A stretch of DNA of 64,000 nt from Chamaelirium japonicum. Lineage: Eukaryota > Streptophyta > Magnoliopsida > Liliales > Melanthiaceae. The notes under the pieces are model-generated. The model was given only the letters and a program-made list of their open reading frames with translations. It was not told the DNA's origin and made no database searches. The stretch spans positions 434,001 to 498,000 of the forward strand of contig OX393557.1 in the NCBI GenBank assembly GCA_947650365.1, in the 5' to 3' direction. Positions 40,311 to 51,756 of this stretch are shown here, one piece after another (the stretch's first letter is position 1; the number at the start of each line of letters is the position of its first letter). Both the position numbers and the translations under genes were made by a program.

Positions 40311-40596
40311 CGTGTATCCATTCTAATTCATTCGTACGACCCATTCTAATTTATTCGCACGATCCATTCTAATTCATTCGTACGATCTATTCTATTTCAT
40401 TCGTCCAATCCATTCTAATTCATTCATACGATCCAATCTAATTCATTCATACGATCCATTCTAATTCATTCGTACGATCCATTCTAATTCATTCGTACGA
40501 TCTATTCTATTTCATTCGTACAATCCATTCTAATTCATTCATACGATCCAATCTAATTCATTCATACGATCCATTCTAATTCATTCGTACGATCCA
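40311..40596 (+). repeat. Forward arm of a large palindrome
   Basis: About 12 units. A five-unit group (TATTTCATTCGTCCAATCC through CCAATCTAATTC) is repeated as TATTTCATTCGTACAATCC about 115 bp later. It ends at J2' (CCATTAGAATGGAGAAT). Confidence 0.92.
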
Positions 40597-40699
40597 TTAG
40601 AATGGAGAATGGATTAGAATAGATCGTACGAATGAATTAGAATGGTTCGTGCGAATGAATTAGAATGGGTCGTACGAATGAATTAGAATGGATACACGA
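40597..40699 (-). repeat. Short reverse block between J2' and J1'
   Basis: Four R units. It starts GGAGAATGGATTAG and ends GGGTCGTACGAATG before J1' (40690-40708). It is the inverted counterpart of 39922-40021. Confidence 0.91.
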
Positions 40700-41317
40700 T
40701 CCAGATCCATTCTAATTCATTCGCACAATCTATTCTAATTCATTCGTAGGATCCATTCTAATTCATTACTACGATCCATTCTAATTCATTCGTACGATCC
40801 ATTCTAATTCATTCATACGATCCATTCTAATTCTATGATCCATTCTTACTCATTCGTATTATCCATTTTAATTCATTCACACGAATGTATCAACTCTAAT
40901 TCATTCGTATGATCCATTCTAATTCATTCGCACGAATGTATCCATTCTAATTCATTCGTACGATCCATTCTAATTCATTCGTACGATCCATTCTAATTCC
41001 TTCGTATGATCCATTCTAATTCATTCGCACGAATGTATCCATTCTAATTCATTCGTACGACCCATTCTAATTTATTCGCACGATCCATTCTAATTCATTC
41101 GTACGATCTATTCTATTTCATTTGTCCAATCCATTCTAATTCATTCATACGATCCAATCTAATTCATTCATACGATCCATTCTAATTCATTCGTACGATC
41201 CATTCTAATTCATTCGTACGATCTATTCTATTTCATTCGTACAATCCATTCTAATTCATTCATACGATCCAATCTAATTCATTCATACGATCCATTCTAA
41301 TTCATTCGTACGATCCA
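40700..41317 (+). repeat. Forward satellite block
   Basis: The J1' flank order (CGCACAATC, CGTAGGATCC, ATTACTACG) is followed by a truncated unit AATTCTATGATCC near 40831. The boundary between the two 721-bp copies lies inside it, near 41040. Confidence 0.92.
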
Positions 41318-41420
41318 TTAGAATGGAGAATGGATTAGAATAGATCGTACGAATGAATTAGAATGGATCGTGCGAATGAATTAGAATGGGTCGTACGAAT
41401 GAATTAGAATGGATACACGA
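41318..41420 (-). repeat. Short reverse block, duplicate of 40597-40699
   Basis: Same J2' to J1' cassette in the second 721-bp copy. J1' here reads GGATACACGATCTAGATCC (41411-41429). Confidence 0.91.
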
Positions 41421-42426
41421 TCTAGATCCATTCTAATTCATTCGCACAATCTATTCTAATTCATTCGTAGGATCCATTCTAATTCATTACTACGATCCAT
41501 TCTAATTCATTCGTACGATCCATTCTAATTCATTCATACGATCCATTCTAATTCTATGATCCATTCTTACTCATTCGTATTATCCATTTTAATTCATTCA
41601 CACGAATGTATCAACTCTAATTCATTCGTATGATCCATTCTAATTCATTCGCACGAATGTATCCATTCTAATTCATTCGTACGATCCATTCTAATTCATT
41701 CGTACGATCCATTCTAATTCCTTCGTATGATCCATTCTAATTCATTCGCACGAATGTATCCATTCTAATTCATTCATACGATCCATTCTAATTCATTCGT
41801 ACGATCCATTCTTATCGCACGATCCATTCTAATTCATTCGCACGATCCATTCTCCATTCTAATTCCTTCGTACGATCCATTCTAATTCCTTCGTATCCAT
41901 TCTAATTCACTCATACGATCCATTCTAATTCATTCATACGATCCATTCTAATTCATTCGCACAATCTATTCTAATTCATTCATACGATCCATTCTAATTT
42001 ATTCGCACGATCCATTCTAATTCCTTCGTATGATCCATTCTAATTCATTCATATGATCCATTCTAATTCATTCGCACGATCCATTCTAATTCATTCGTAT
42101 GATCCATTCTAATTCATTCGTATGATCCAATCTAATACATTCGTACGATCCATTCTAATTCATTCGCACGATCCATTGTAATCCATTCATACGATCCATT
42201 CTAATTCATTCGCACGAATGTATCCATTCTAATTCATTCGTACGATCCATTCTAATTCATTCGCACGATCCATTCTAATTCATTCATACGATCCATTCTA
42301 TTTCATTCGTACGATCCATTCTTACTCATTCGTACGATCCATTCTAATTCATTTGCACGAAGGTATCCATTCTAATTCATTCGTACTATCCATTCTAATT
42401 CCTTCGTACGATCCATTCTAATTCCT
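41421..42426 (+). repeat. Forward satellite block
   Basis: The end of the second 721-bp copy is near 41760. After it come TTCTTATCGCACG (41811), a CCATTCTCCATTC short unit (41848) and GAAGGTATCC (42359). It ends at ATTCCTTAGAATGG. Confidence 0.92.
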
Positions 42427-43804
42427 TAGAATGGATCGTACGAATGAATTAGAATGGATCGTACGAATGAATTAGAATGGATTGAATTAGAATGAATCGT
42501 ACGAATGAATTAGAATGAATCATACCGTACGAATGAATTAGAATGGATCATACGAAGGAATTAGAATGGATCGTACGAATGAATTAGAATGGATCGTACG
42601 AATGAATTAGAATGGATCGTACGAATGAATTAGAATGGATACATTCGTGCAAAAGAATTAGAATGGATTGTATGAATGAATTAGAATGGATTGTTTGAGT
42701 GAATGCGAATGGATCGTGCGAATGAATTAGAATGGATTGTACGAATGAATTAGAATGGATCGTGCGAATGAATTAGAATGGATCGTACGAATGAATTAGA
42801 ATGGATACATTCGTGCAAAAGAATTAGAATGGATTGTATGAATGAATTAGAATGGATCGTTTGAGTGAATGCGAATGGATCGTGCGAATGAATTAGAATG
42901 GATTGTACGAATGAATTAGAATAGATTGTGCGAATGAATTAGAATGGATCGTACGAATGAAATAGAATGGATCGTACGGATGAATTAGAATGGATTGTTC
43001 GAATGGATTAGAATGGATCATACGATTGAGTAAAAATGGATTGTACGAATGAAATAGAATAGATACATTCGTGCGAATGAATTAGGATGGATCGTATGAA
43101 TGAATTAGAATAGATTGTGCGAATGAATTAGAATGGATCGTACGAATGAATTAGAATGGATACATTCATGCGAATGAATTAGAATGGATCGTATGAATGA
43201 ATTAGAATGGATCGTATGAGTGAATTAGAATGGATACAAAGGAATTAGAATGGATCGTACGAATGAATTAGAATGGATACATTCGTGCGAATGAATTAGA
43301 ATGGATCGTATGAATGAATTAGAATCGATCGTACGAATGAATTAGAATGGATCATGCGAATAAATTAGAATGGATCGTGCGAATGAATTAGAATGGATCG
43401 TACGAATGAAATAGAATGGATTGTACGAATGAGATAGAATGGATCGTACGAATGAATTAGAATGGATAATTCATGCGAATGAATTAGAATGGATCATACG
43501 AATGAATTAGAATGGATTCATTCATGCGAATGAATTAGAATGGATCGTACGAATGAGTAAGAATGGATCGTACGAATGAATTAGAATGGATTGAATTAGA
43601 ATAGATTGTGCGAATGAATTAGAATGGATCGTACGAATGAATTAGAATGGATATATTCGTGCAAAAGAATTAGAATGGATTGTATGAATGAATTAGAATG
43701 GATCGTGCGAATGAATTAGAATGGATCGTACGAATGAATTTGAATGGATCGTACGAATGAATTAGAATGGATCGTACGAATGAATTAGAAAGGATACATT
43801 CGAA
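42427..43804 (-). repeat. Reverse satellite block
   Basis: A ~150-bp group with GTTTGAGTGAATGC occurs twice (near 42692 and 42850). ATTAGGATGG lies near 43082 and a 27-bp GGATAATTCATGCG variant near 43463. It ends at J3' (GAATTC 43802-43807). Confidence 0.92.
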
Positions 43805-44135
43805 TTCATTCGTACGATCCATTCTAATTCATTCGTACGATCTATATTCTAATTCATTCGCACGATCCATTCTAATTCATTCATACGATCCATTCTAATT
43901 TATTCGCACGATCCATTCTAATTCATTTGTACGATCCATTCTAATTCATTCGCATAATCTATTCTAATTCACTCAAACGATCCATTATAATTCATTCATA
44001 TGATCCATTCTAATTCATTCGCACGAATGTATCCATTCTAATTCATTCGTACGATCCATTCTAATTCATTTGTACGAATGTATCCACTCTAATTCATTCA
44101 TACGATCCATTCTAATTCATTCGCACGAATGTATC
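43805..44135 (+). repeat. Forward satellite block
   Basis: Starts with the ATCTATATTCTAATTC signature, as at 9.3 kb, and carries three GAATGTATCC-type variants. It ends at GAATGTATCAATGGATCG. Confidence 0.91.
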
Positions 44136-44646
44136 AATGGATCGTACGAATGAATTAGAATGGATTGAATTAGAATGAATCGTACGAATGAATTAGAATG
44201 GATCGTGCGAATGAATTATAATGGATTGTACGAATGAATTACAATGGATCGTATGAATGAATTAGATTGGATCGTATGAATGAATTAGAATGAATCGTGC
44301 GAATGAATTAGAATGGATCGTACGAATGAATTAGAATGGATCATTTGAATGAATTAGAATGGATCGTACTTATGAATTAGAATGGGTCATACGAATGAAA
44401 TAGAATGGATCGTACGAAGGAATTAGAAAGGATCGTACAAATGAATTAGAATGGATCGTATGAATGAAATAGAATAGATCGTACGAATGAATTAGAATGG
44501 ATCGTATGAATGGATTAGATTGGATCGTATGAATGAATTAGAATGGATTGTACGAATGAAATAGATTAGATCGTACGAATGAATTAGAATGGATCGTGCG
44601 AATGAATTAGAATGGGTTGTACGAATGAATTAGAATGGATACACGA
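44136..44646 (-). repeat. Reverse satellite block
   Basis: About 22 units, including ATCGTACTTATGAATTAG and GGGTCATACG, markers shared with 18.6 kb and the window end. It ends at J1' (44637-44655). Confidence 0.92.
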
Positions 44647-45150
44647 TCCAGATCCATTCTAATTCATTCGCACAATCTATTCTAATTCATTCGTAGGATC
44701 CATTCTAATTCATTACTACGATCCATTCTAATTCATTCATACGATCCATTCTAATTCATTCGTACTATCCATTCTAATTCATTCGCACGATCCATTCTAA
44801 TTCATTCATACGATCCATTCTAATTCATTCGTACGATCTATTCTATTTCATTCGTACAATCCATTCCTACTCAATTGTATGATCCATTCTAATCCATTCG
44901 CACAATCTATTCTAATTCATTCGTACGATCCATTCTATTTCATTCGTACGATCCATTCTAATTTATACGATCCATTCTATTTCATTCATACGATCCATTT
45001 TAATTCATTCGCACGATCCATTCTAATTCATTCATACGATCCATTCTTACTCATTCGTACGATCCATTCTAATTCATTCGCACGATCCATTCTAATTCAT
45101 CCGTACGATCCATTCTATTTCATTCGTACGATCCATTCTAATTCATTCGT
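44647..45150 (+). repeat. Forward satellite block
   Basis: The J1' flank order is followed by the TACTCAATTGTATG marker near 44871. A stop-free frame at 44879-45154 survives because its third units read TTCTATTTC or TTCTTACTC instead of TTCTAATTC. It ends at ATTCGTATGAATGAAT. Confidence 0.92.
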
Positions 45151-46282
45151 ATGAATGAATTAGAATGGATCGTGCGAATGAATTAGAATGGATCGTATTA
45201 ATGAATTAGAATGGATCGTGCGAATGAATTAGAATGGATCGTACAAATGAGTAAGAATGGATCGTGCGAATGAATTAGAATGGATCATATGAATGAATTA
45301 GAATGGATCGTATGAATGAATTAGAATGGATCGTGCGAATAAATTAGAATGGATCGTATGAATGAATTAGAATAGATTGTGCGAATGAATTAGAATGGAT
45401 CGTACGAATGAATTAGAATGGATACATTCGTGCGAATGAATTAGAATGGATCGTATGAATGAATTAGAATCGATCGTACGAATGAATTAGAATGGATCAT
45501 GCGAATGAATTAGAATGGATCGTGCGAATGAATTAAATGGATCGTACGAATGAAATAGAATGGATTGTACGAATGAGATAGAATGGATCGTACGAATGAA
45601 TTAGAATGGATACATTCATGCGAATGAATTAGAATGGATCATACGAATGAATTAGAATGGATTCATTCGTGCGAATGAATTAGAATGGATCGTACGAATG
45701 AGTAAGAATGGATCGTACGAATGAATTAGAATGGATTGAATTAGAATGAATCGTACGAATGAATTAGAATGGATCGTACAAATGAATTAGAATGGATTGA
45801 ATTAGAATGAATCGTACGAATGAATTAGAATGAATCATACCGTACGAATGAATTAGAATGGATCATACGAAGGAATTAGAATGGATCGTACGAATGAATT
45901 AGAATGGATCATACGAATGAATTAGAATGGATCGTACGAAGGAATTAGAATGGATCGTACGAAGGAATTAGAATGGATAGTACGAATGAATTAGAATGGA
46001 TACCTTCGTGCAAATGAATTAGAATGGATCGTACAAATGAGTAAGAATGGATTGTACGAATGAAATAGAATGGATCGTATGAATGAATTAGAATGGATCG
46101 TGCGAATGAATTAGAATGGATCGTACGAATGAATTAGAATAGATTGTGCGAATGAATTAGAATGGATCGTACGAATGAATTAGAATGGATCGTACGAATG
46201 AATTAGAATGGATCGTATGAATGAATTAGAATGGATCATGCAAATGAATTAGAATGGATCGTACGAATGAAATAGAATGGAT
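45151..46282 (-). repeat. Reverse satellite block
   Basis: Contains two 15-bp units near 45733 and 45796, ATCATACCGT near 45835 and GGATACCTTCG near 45999. Its last ~600 bp resemble 26.3-27.1 kb and 33.8-34.3 kb. It ends at J4 (GGATTCGCACGAATGTATCC). Confidence 0.92.
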
Positions 46283-47160
46283 TCGCACGAATGTATCCAT
46301 TCTAATTCATTCGTACAATCCATTCTAATTCATTCGTACAATCCAGTCTAATTCATTCGCACGATCCATTCGCATTCACTCAAACGATCCATTCTAATTC
46401 ATTCATATGATCCATTCTAATTCATTCGCACGAATGTATCCATTCTAATTCATTCGTACGATCCATTCTAATTCATTTGTACGAATGTATCCACTCTAAT
46501 TCATTCATACGATCCATTCTAATTCATTCGCACGAATGTATCCATTCCAATTCATTCGTACGATCCATTCTAATTCATTCGCACAATCTATTCTAATTCA
46601 TTCGTACGATCAATTCTAATTCATTAGCATGATCCATTCTAATTCATTCGTACGATCTATTCTAATTCATTCGTACGATCCATTCTAAATCCTTCGTATG
46701 ATCCATTCTAATTCATTCGTACGATCAATTCTAATTCATACGATCCATTCTAATTTATTCGCACAATCTATTCTAATTCATTCGTACGAAGGTATCCATT
46801 CCAATTCATTCGTACGATCCATTCCAATTCATTCGCACAATCTATTCTAATTCATTCATACGATACATTCTAATTCATTCGCATAAATGTATCCATTCTA
46901 ATTCATTCATACGATCCATTCTAATTCATTCGCACAATCTATTCTAATTCATTCATACGATCCATCCTAATTCATTCGCACGAATGTATCCATTCTAATT
47001 CATTCGTACAATCCATTCTATTTCATTCGTACGATCCATTCTTACTCATTCGTACGATCCATTCGTATCCATTCTAATTCATTCGTACGATCTATTCTAA
47101 TTCATTTATACGATCTAATCTAATTCATTCATACAATCTATTCTAATTCATTCATACGAT
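46283..47160 (+). repeat. Forward satellite block
   Basis: Carries GCATTCACTCAAACG near 46371, GAATGTATCC variants near 46431, 46479 and 46527, and a truncated ATTCATACGATCC near 46735. It ends at CATACGATCATACGAATG. Confidence 0.91.
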
Positions 47161-47511
47161 CATACGAATGAAATAGAATGGATCGTACGAATGAATTAGA
47201 ATAGATTGTGCGAATGGATTAGAATGGATCGTATGAATGAATTAGAATGGATCGTGCGAATGAATTAGAATGGATCGTACGAATGAATTAGAATAGATTG
47301 TGCGAATGAATTAGAATGGATCGTACGAATGAATTAGAATGGATCGTATGAATGAATTAGAGTGGATCATATGAATGAATTAGAATGGATCGTATGAATG
47401 AATTAGAATGGATCGTGCGAATGAATTAGAATGGATCGTGCGAATGAATTAGAATGGATCGTACGAATGAATTAGAATGGGTCGTATGAATGAATTAGAA
47501 TGGATACACGA
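47161..47511 (-). repeat. Reverse satellite block
   Basis: About 15 units, ending GGGTCGTATGAATG before J1' (47502-47520). Confidence 0.92.
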
Positions 47512-48964
47512 TCCAGATCCATTCTAAATCATTCGCACAATCTATTCTAATTCATTCGTAGGATCCATTCTAATTCATTACTACGATCCATTCTAATTCA
47601 TTCATACGATCCATTCTAATTCATTCGTACGATCTATTCTAATTCATTCGCACGATCCATTCTAATTCATTCATACGATCCATTCTAATTCCTTCGTACG
47701 ATCCATTTTAATTCCTTCGTACGATCCATTCTAATTCATTCGTACGATCCATTCTAATTCATTCGTACGATCCATTCTAATTCATTCGTACGGTATGATT
47801 CATTCTAATTCATTCGTACGATTCATTCTAATTCAATCCATTCTAATTCATTCGTACGATCCATTCTAATTCATTCGTACGATCCATTCTAATTCATTCG
47901 TACGATTCATTCTAATTCAATCCATTCTAATTCATTCGTACGATCCATTCTTACTCATTCGTACGATCCATTCCAATTCATTCGCACGAATGAATCCATT
48001 CTAATTCATTCGTATGATCCATTCTAATTCATTCGCATGAATGTATCCATTCTAATTCATTCGTACGATCCATTCTATCTCATTCGTACAATCCATTCTA
48101 TTTCATTCGTACGATCCATTCTAATTCATTCGCACGATCCATTCTAATTCATTCGCATGATCCATTCTAATTCATTCGTACGATCGATTCTAATTCATTC
48201 GTACGATCCATTCTAATTCATTCGCACAATCTATTCTAATTCATTCGTACGATCCATTCTAATTCATTCGCACGATCCATTCTAATTCATTCATACGATC
48301 CATTCTATTTCATTCGTACGATCAATTCTTACTCATTCGTACGATCCATTCTAATTCATTTGCATGAAGGTATCCATTCTAATTCATTCGTAATATCCAT
48401 TCTAATTCCTTCGTACGATCCATTATAATTCCTTCGTACGATCCATTCTAATTCATTCGTACGATCCATTCTAATTCATTCGTACGATCCATTCTAATTC
48501 CTTCGTATGATCCATTCTAATTCATTCGTACGATTCATTCTAATTCAATCCATTCTAATTCATTCGTACGATCCATTCTTACTCATTCGTACGATCCATT
48601 CTAATTCATTCATACGATCCAGTCTAATTCATTCATACGATCCATTCAAATTCATTAATACGATCCAATCTAATTCATTCATACGATCCATTCTAATTCC
48701 TTCGTACGATCCATTCTAATTCATTTGTAAGATCCATTCTAATTCATTCATACGATCTATTCTAATTCATTCATACAATCCATTCTAATTCCTTCGTACG
48801 ATCCATTCTAATTCATTCATACGATCCATTCTAATTCATTCGTACGATCTATTCCATTTCATTCATACGATCCATTCTAATTCATTAATACAATCCATTC
48901 TAATTCATTCGCACGATCCATTCTAATTCATTCACACTCATACGATCCATTCTAATTCATTCGT
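47512..48964 (+). repeat. Forward satellite block
   Basis: About 63 units. The GGTATGATTC variant (near 47792) with following 15-bp units resembles 24.5 kb and 58.6 kb. GAAGGTATCC occurs as GCATGAAGG near 48363. A stop-free frame at 48507-48719 is repeat-derived. It ends on TCGTACGA (48961-48968). Confidence 0.93.
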
Positions 48965-49241
48965 ACGAATGAATTAGAATGGATACATTCGTACAAATGA
49001 ATTAGAATGGATCGTATGAATGAATTAGAGTGGATACATTCGTACAAATGAATTAGAATGGATCGTACGAATGAATTAGAATGGATACATTCGTGCGAAT
49101 GAATTAGAATGGATCATATGAATGAATTAGAATGGATCGTTTGAGTGAATGCAAATGGATCGTGCGAATGAATTAGAATGGATTGTACGAATGAATTAGA
49201 ATGGATCGTACTAATTAATTAGAAAGGATACATTCGTGCGA
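48965..49241 (-). repeat. Reverse satellite block
   Basis: About 12 units with three GGATACATTCGT variants and a GTTTGAGTGAATGC subtype near 49139. It ends at J4' (GGATACATTCGTGCGAATCC). Confidence 0.91.
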
Positions 49242-49657
49242 ATCCATTCTATTTCCTTCGTACGATCCATTCTAATTCATTCGCACGATCCATTCTAATT
49301 CATTCATACGATCCATTCTAATTCATTCGTACGATCCATTCTAATTCATTCGTACGATCCATTCTAATTCATTCGCACAATCTATTCTAATTCATTCGTA
49401 CGATCCATTCTAATTCATTCGCACGATCCATTCTAATTCATTCATACGAACCATTCTATTTCATTCGTACGATCCATTCTTACTCATTCGTACGATCCAT
49501 TCTAATTCATTTGCACGAAGGTATCCATTCTAATTCATTCGTACTATCCATTCTAATTCCTTTATATGATCCATTCTAATTCCTTCGTACGATCCATTCT
49601 AATTCATTCGTACGATCCATTCTAATTCATTCGTACGATCCATTCTAATTCCTTCGT
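49242..49657 (+). repeat. Forward satellite block
   Basis: About 18 units, opening CCATTCTATTTCCTTCG. GAAGGTATCC lies near 49517. It ends on TTCGTACGAA (49653-49662). Confidence 0.91.
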
Positions 49658-49765
49658 ACGAATGAATTAGAATGGATCGTTACGAATTAATTAGAATGGA
49701 TTGAATTAGAATGAATCGTATGAATGAATTAGAATGAATCATACGAATGAAATAAAATGGATCAT
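49658..49765 (-). repeat. Short reverse block
   Basis: About four R units with an extra T at GGATCGTTACG (49674). It ends GGATCATAATCTAATTC, a switch inside a unit. Confidence 0.88.
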
Positions 49766-50215
49766 AATCTAATTCATTCATACGATCCATTCTAATTCAT
49801 TCGCACAATCTATTCTAATTCATTCGTACGTTCCATTCTAATTCATTCGCACGATCTATTCTAATTCATTCGTACGATCCATTCTAATTCATTCGCACGA
49901 ATGTATCCATTCTAATTCATTCGCACGAATGTATCCATTCTAATTCATTCGTACGATCCATTCTAATTCATTCGTACAATCCATTCTATTTCATTCGTAC
50001 GATCCATTCTTACTCATTCGTATGATCCATTCTAATTCATTCGCACGAATGTATTTATTCTAATTCATTCGTACGATCCATTCTAATTCATTCGTACGAT
50101 CCATTCTAATGCATTCGTCCGATCCATTCTAATTCATTCGCACGAATGAATCCATTCTAATTCATCCGTACAATCCATTCTATTTCATTCGTACGATCCA
50201 TTCTTACTCATTCGT
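49766..50215 (+). repeat. Forward satellite block
   Basis: About 19 units. Two adjacent GAATGTATCC units lie near 49890 and 49920. The rare CATTCGTCCGATCC form is near 50114. It ends at CATTCGTAAGAATGG. Confidence 0.91.
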
Positions 50216-51756
50216 AAGAATGGATCGTGCTAATGAATTAGAATGGATCGTGCGAATGAATTAGAATGGATCGTGCGAATGAATTAGAATGGATCGTACG
50301 AATGAATTAGAATGGATCGTACGAATGAATTAGAATGGATCGTGCGAATGAATTAGAATATGGATCGTACGAATGAATTAGAATGGATCGAGCGAATGAA
50401 TTAGAATGGATCGTACGAATGAATATCGTACGAATGAATTAGAATGGATCGTACGAATGAATTAGAATGGATCGTACGAAGGAATTAGAATGGATCGTAC
50501 GAAGGAATTAGAATGGATAGTACGAAGGAATTAGAATGGATACCTTCGTGCAAATGAATTAGAATGGATCGTACGAATGAGTAAGAATGGATAGTACGAA
50601 TGAAATATAATGGATCGTATGAATGAATTAGAATGGATCGTGCGAATGAATTAGAATGGATCGTACGAATGCATTAGAATAGATTGTGCGAATGAATTAG
50701 AATGGATCGTACGAATGAATTAGAATGGATCGTACGAATGAATTAGAATGGATCGTATGAATGAATTAGAATGGATCGTACGAATGAATTAGAATGGATC
50801 ATATGAATGAATTAGAATGGATCGTATGAAAGAATTAGAATGGATCGTACGAATGAATTAGAATGGATCGTATGAATGAATTAGAATGGATCGTGCGAAT
50901 GAATTAGAATGGATCGTGCGAATGAATTAGAATGGATCGTACGAATGAATTAGAATGGATCGTATGAATGAATTAGATTGGATCGTATTAATGAATTAGA
51001 ATGGATCGTACGAATGAATTAGAATAGATCGTACGAATGAATTAGAATGGATACGAATGGATCGTAGGAATGAGTAAGAATGGATCGTACGAATGAAATA
51101 GAATGGATTGTACGAATGAATTAGAATGGATACATTCGTGCGAATGAATTAGGATGGATCGTATGAATGAATTAGAATGGATCGTACGAATGAATTAGAA
51201 TGGATACATTCGTGCGAATGAATTAGAATGGATCGTATGAATGAATTAAAATCGATCGTACGAATGAATTAGAATGGATCATGCGAATGAATTAGAATGG
51301 ATCGTGCAAATGAATTAGAATGGATCATATGAATGAATTAGAATGGATCGTATGAATGAAATAGAATGGATCGTACGAATGAATTAGAATGGATCGTGCG
51401 AATGAATTAGAATGGATCGTACGAATGAATTAGAATGGATCGTACGAAGGAATTAGAATGGATAGTACGAATGAATTAGAATGGATACCTTAGTGCAAAT
51501 GAAATAGAATGGATCGTACGAATGAATTAGAGTAGATTATGTGAATGGATTAGAATGGATCATACAATTGAGTAAGAATGGATTGTACGAATGAAATAGA
51601 ATAGATCGTACGAATGAATTAGAATGGATCGTACGAATGAATTAGAATGGATCGTTCGAATGAATTAGAATAGATTGTACGAATGAATTAGAATGGATCG
51701 TACGAATGAATTAGAATGGATCGTGCGAATAAATTAGAATGGATCGTGCGAATAAA
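50216..51756 (-). repeat. Reverse satellite block, third of three related copies
   Basis: GGATACGAAT (51049), ATTAGGATGG (51148) and GGATACCTTAG (51483) lie exactly 47450 bp from their counterparts near 3.6-4.0 kb. Unlike the other two copies it does not reach J3 but breaks at GAATAAATCTAATTC. Confidence 0.92.

Larger units (their letters stand above)
39800..40820. repeat. Large palindrome centred on J1 near 40310
   Basis: The left arm is about 39800-40300 and the right arm about 40320-40820. Matching pairs on the two sides are J2 (40010) with J2' (40596), J1 (39912) with J1' (40690), and the variants TCGTAGTAATG with CATTACTACG and ATCCTACG with CGTAGGATCC. Arm identity looks high but was judged by eye, and the outer ends are approximate. 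In single strands such a structure could form a ~500-bp hairpin stem. Confidence 0.85.
40319..41760. repeat. 721-bp tandem duplication carrying two inversion junctions
   Basis: Copies are about 40319-41039 and 41040-41760. CGTACGACCC (40333, 41054) and J1' (40690, 41411) are each offset by 721 bp. Differences seen include TTCGTCC versus TTTGTCC, GGTTCG versus GGATCG and ATCCAGATCC versus ATCTAGATCC. Each copy is F-J2'-R-J1'-F. Confidence 0.9.
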
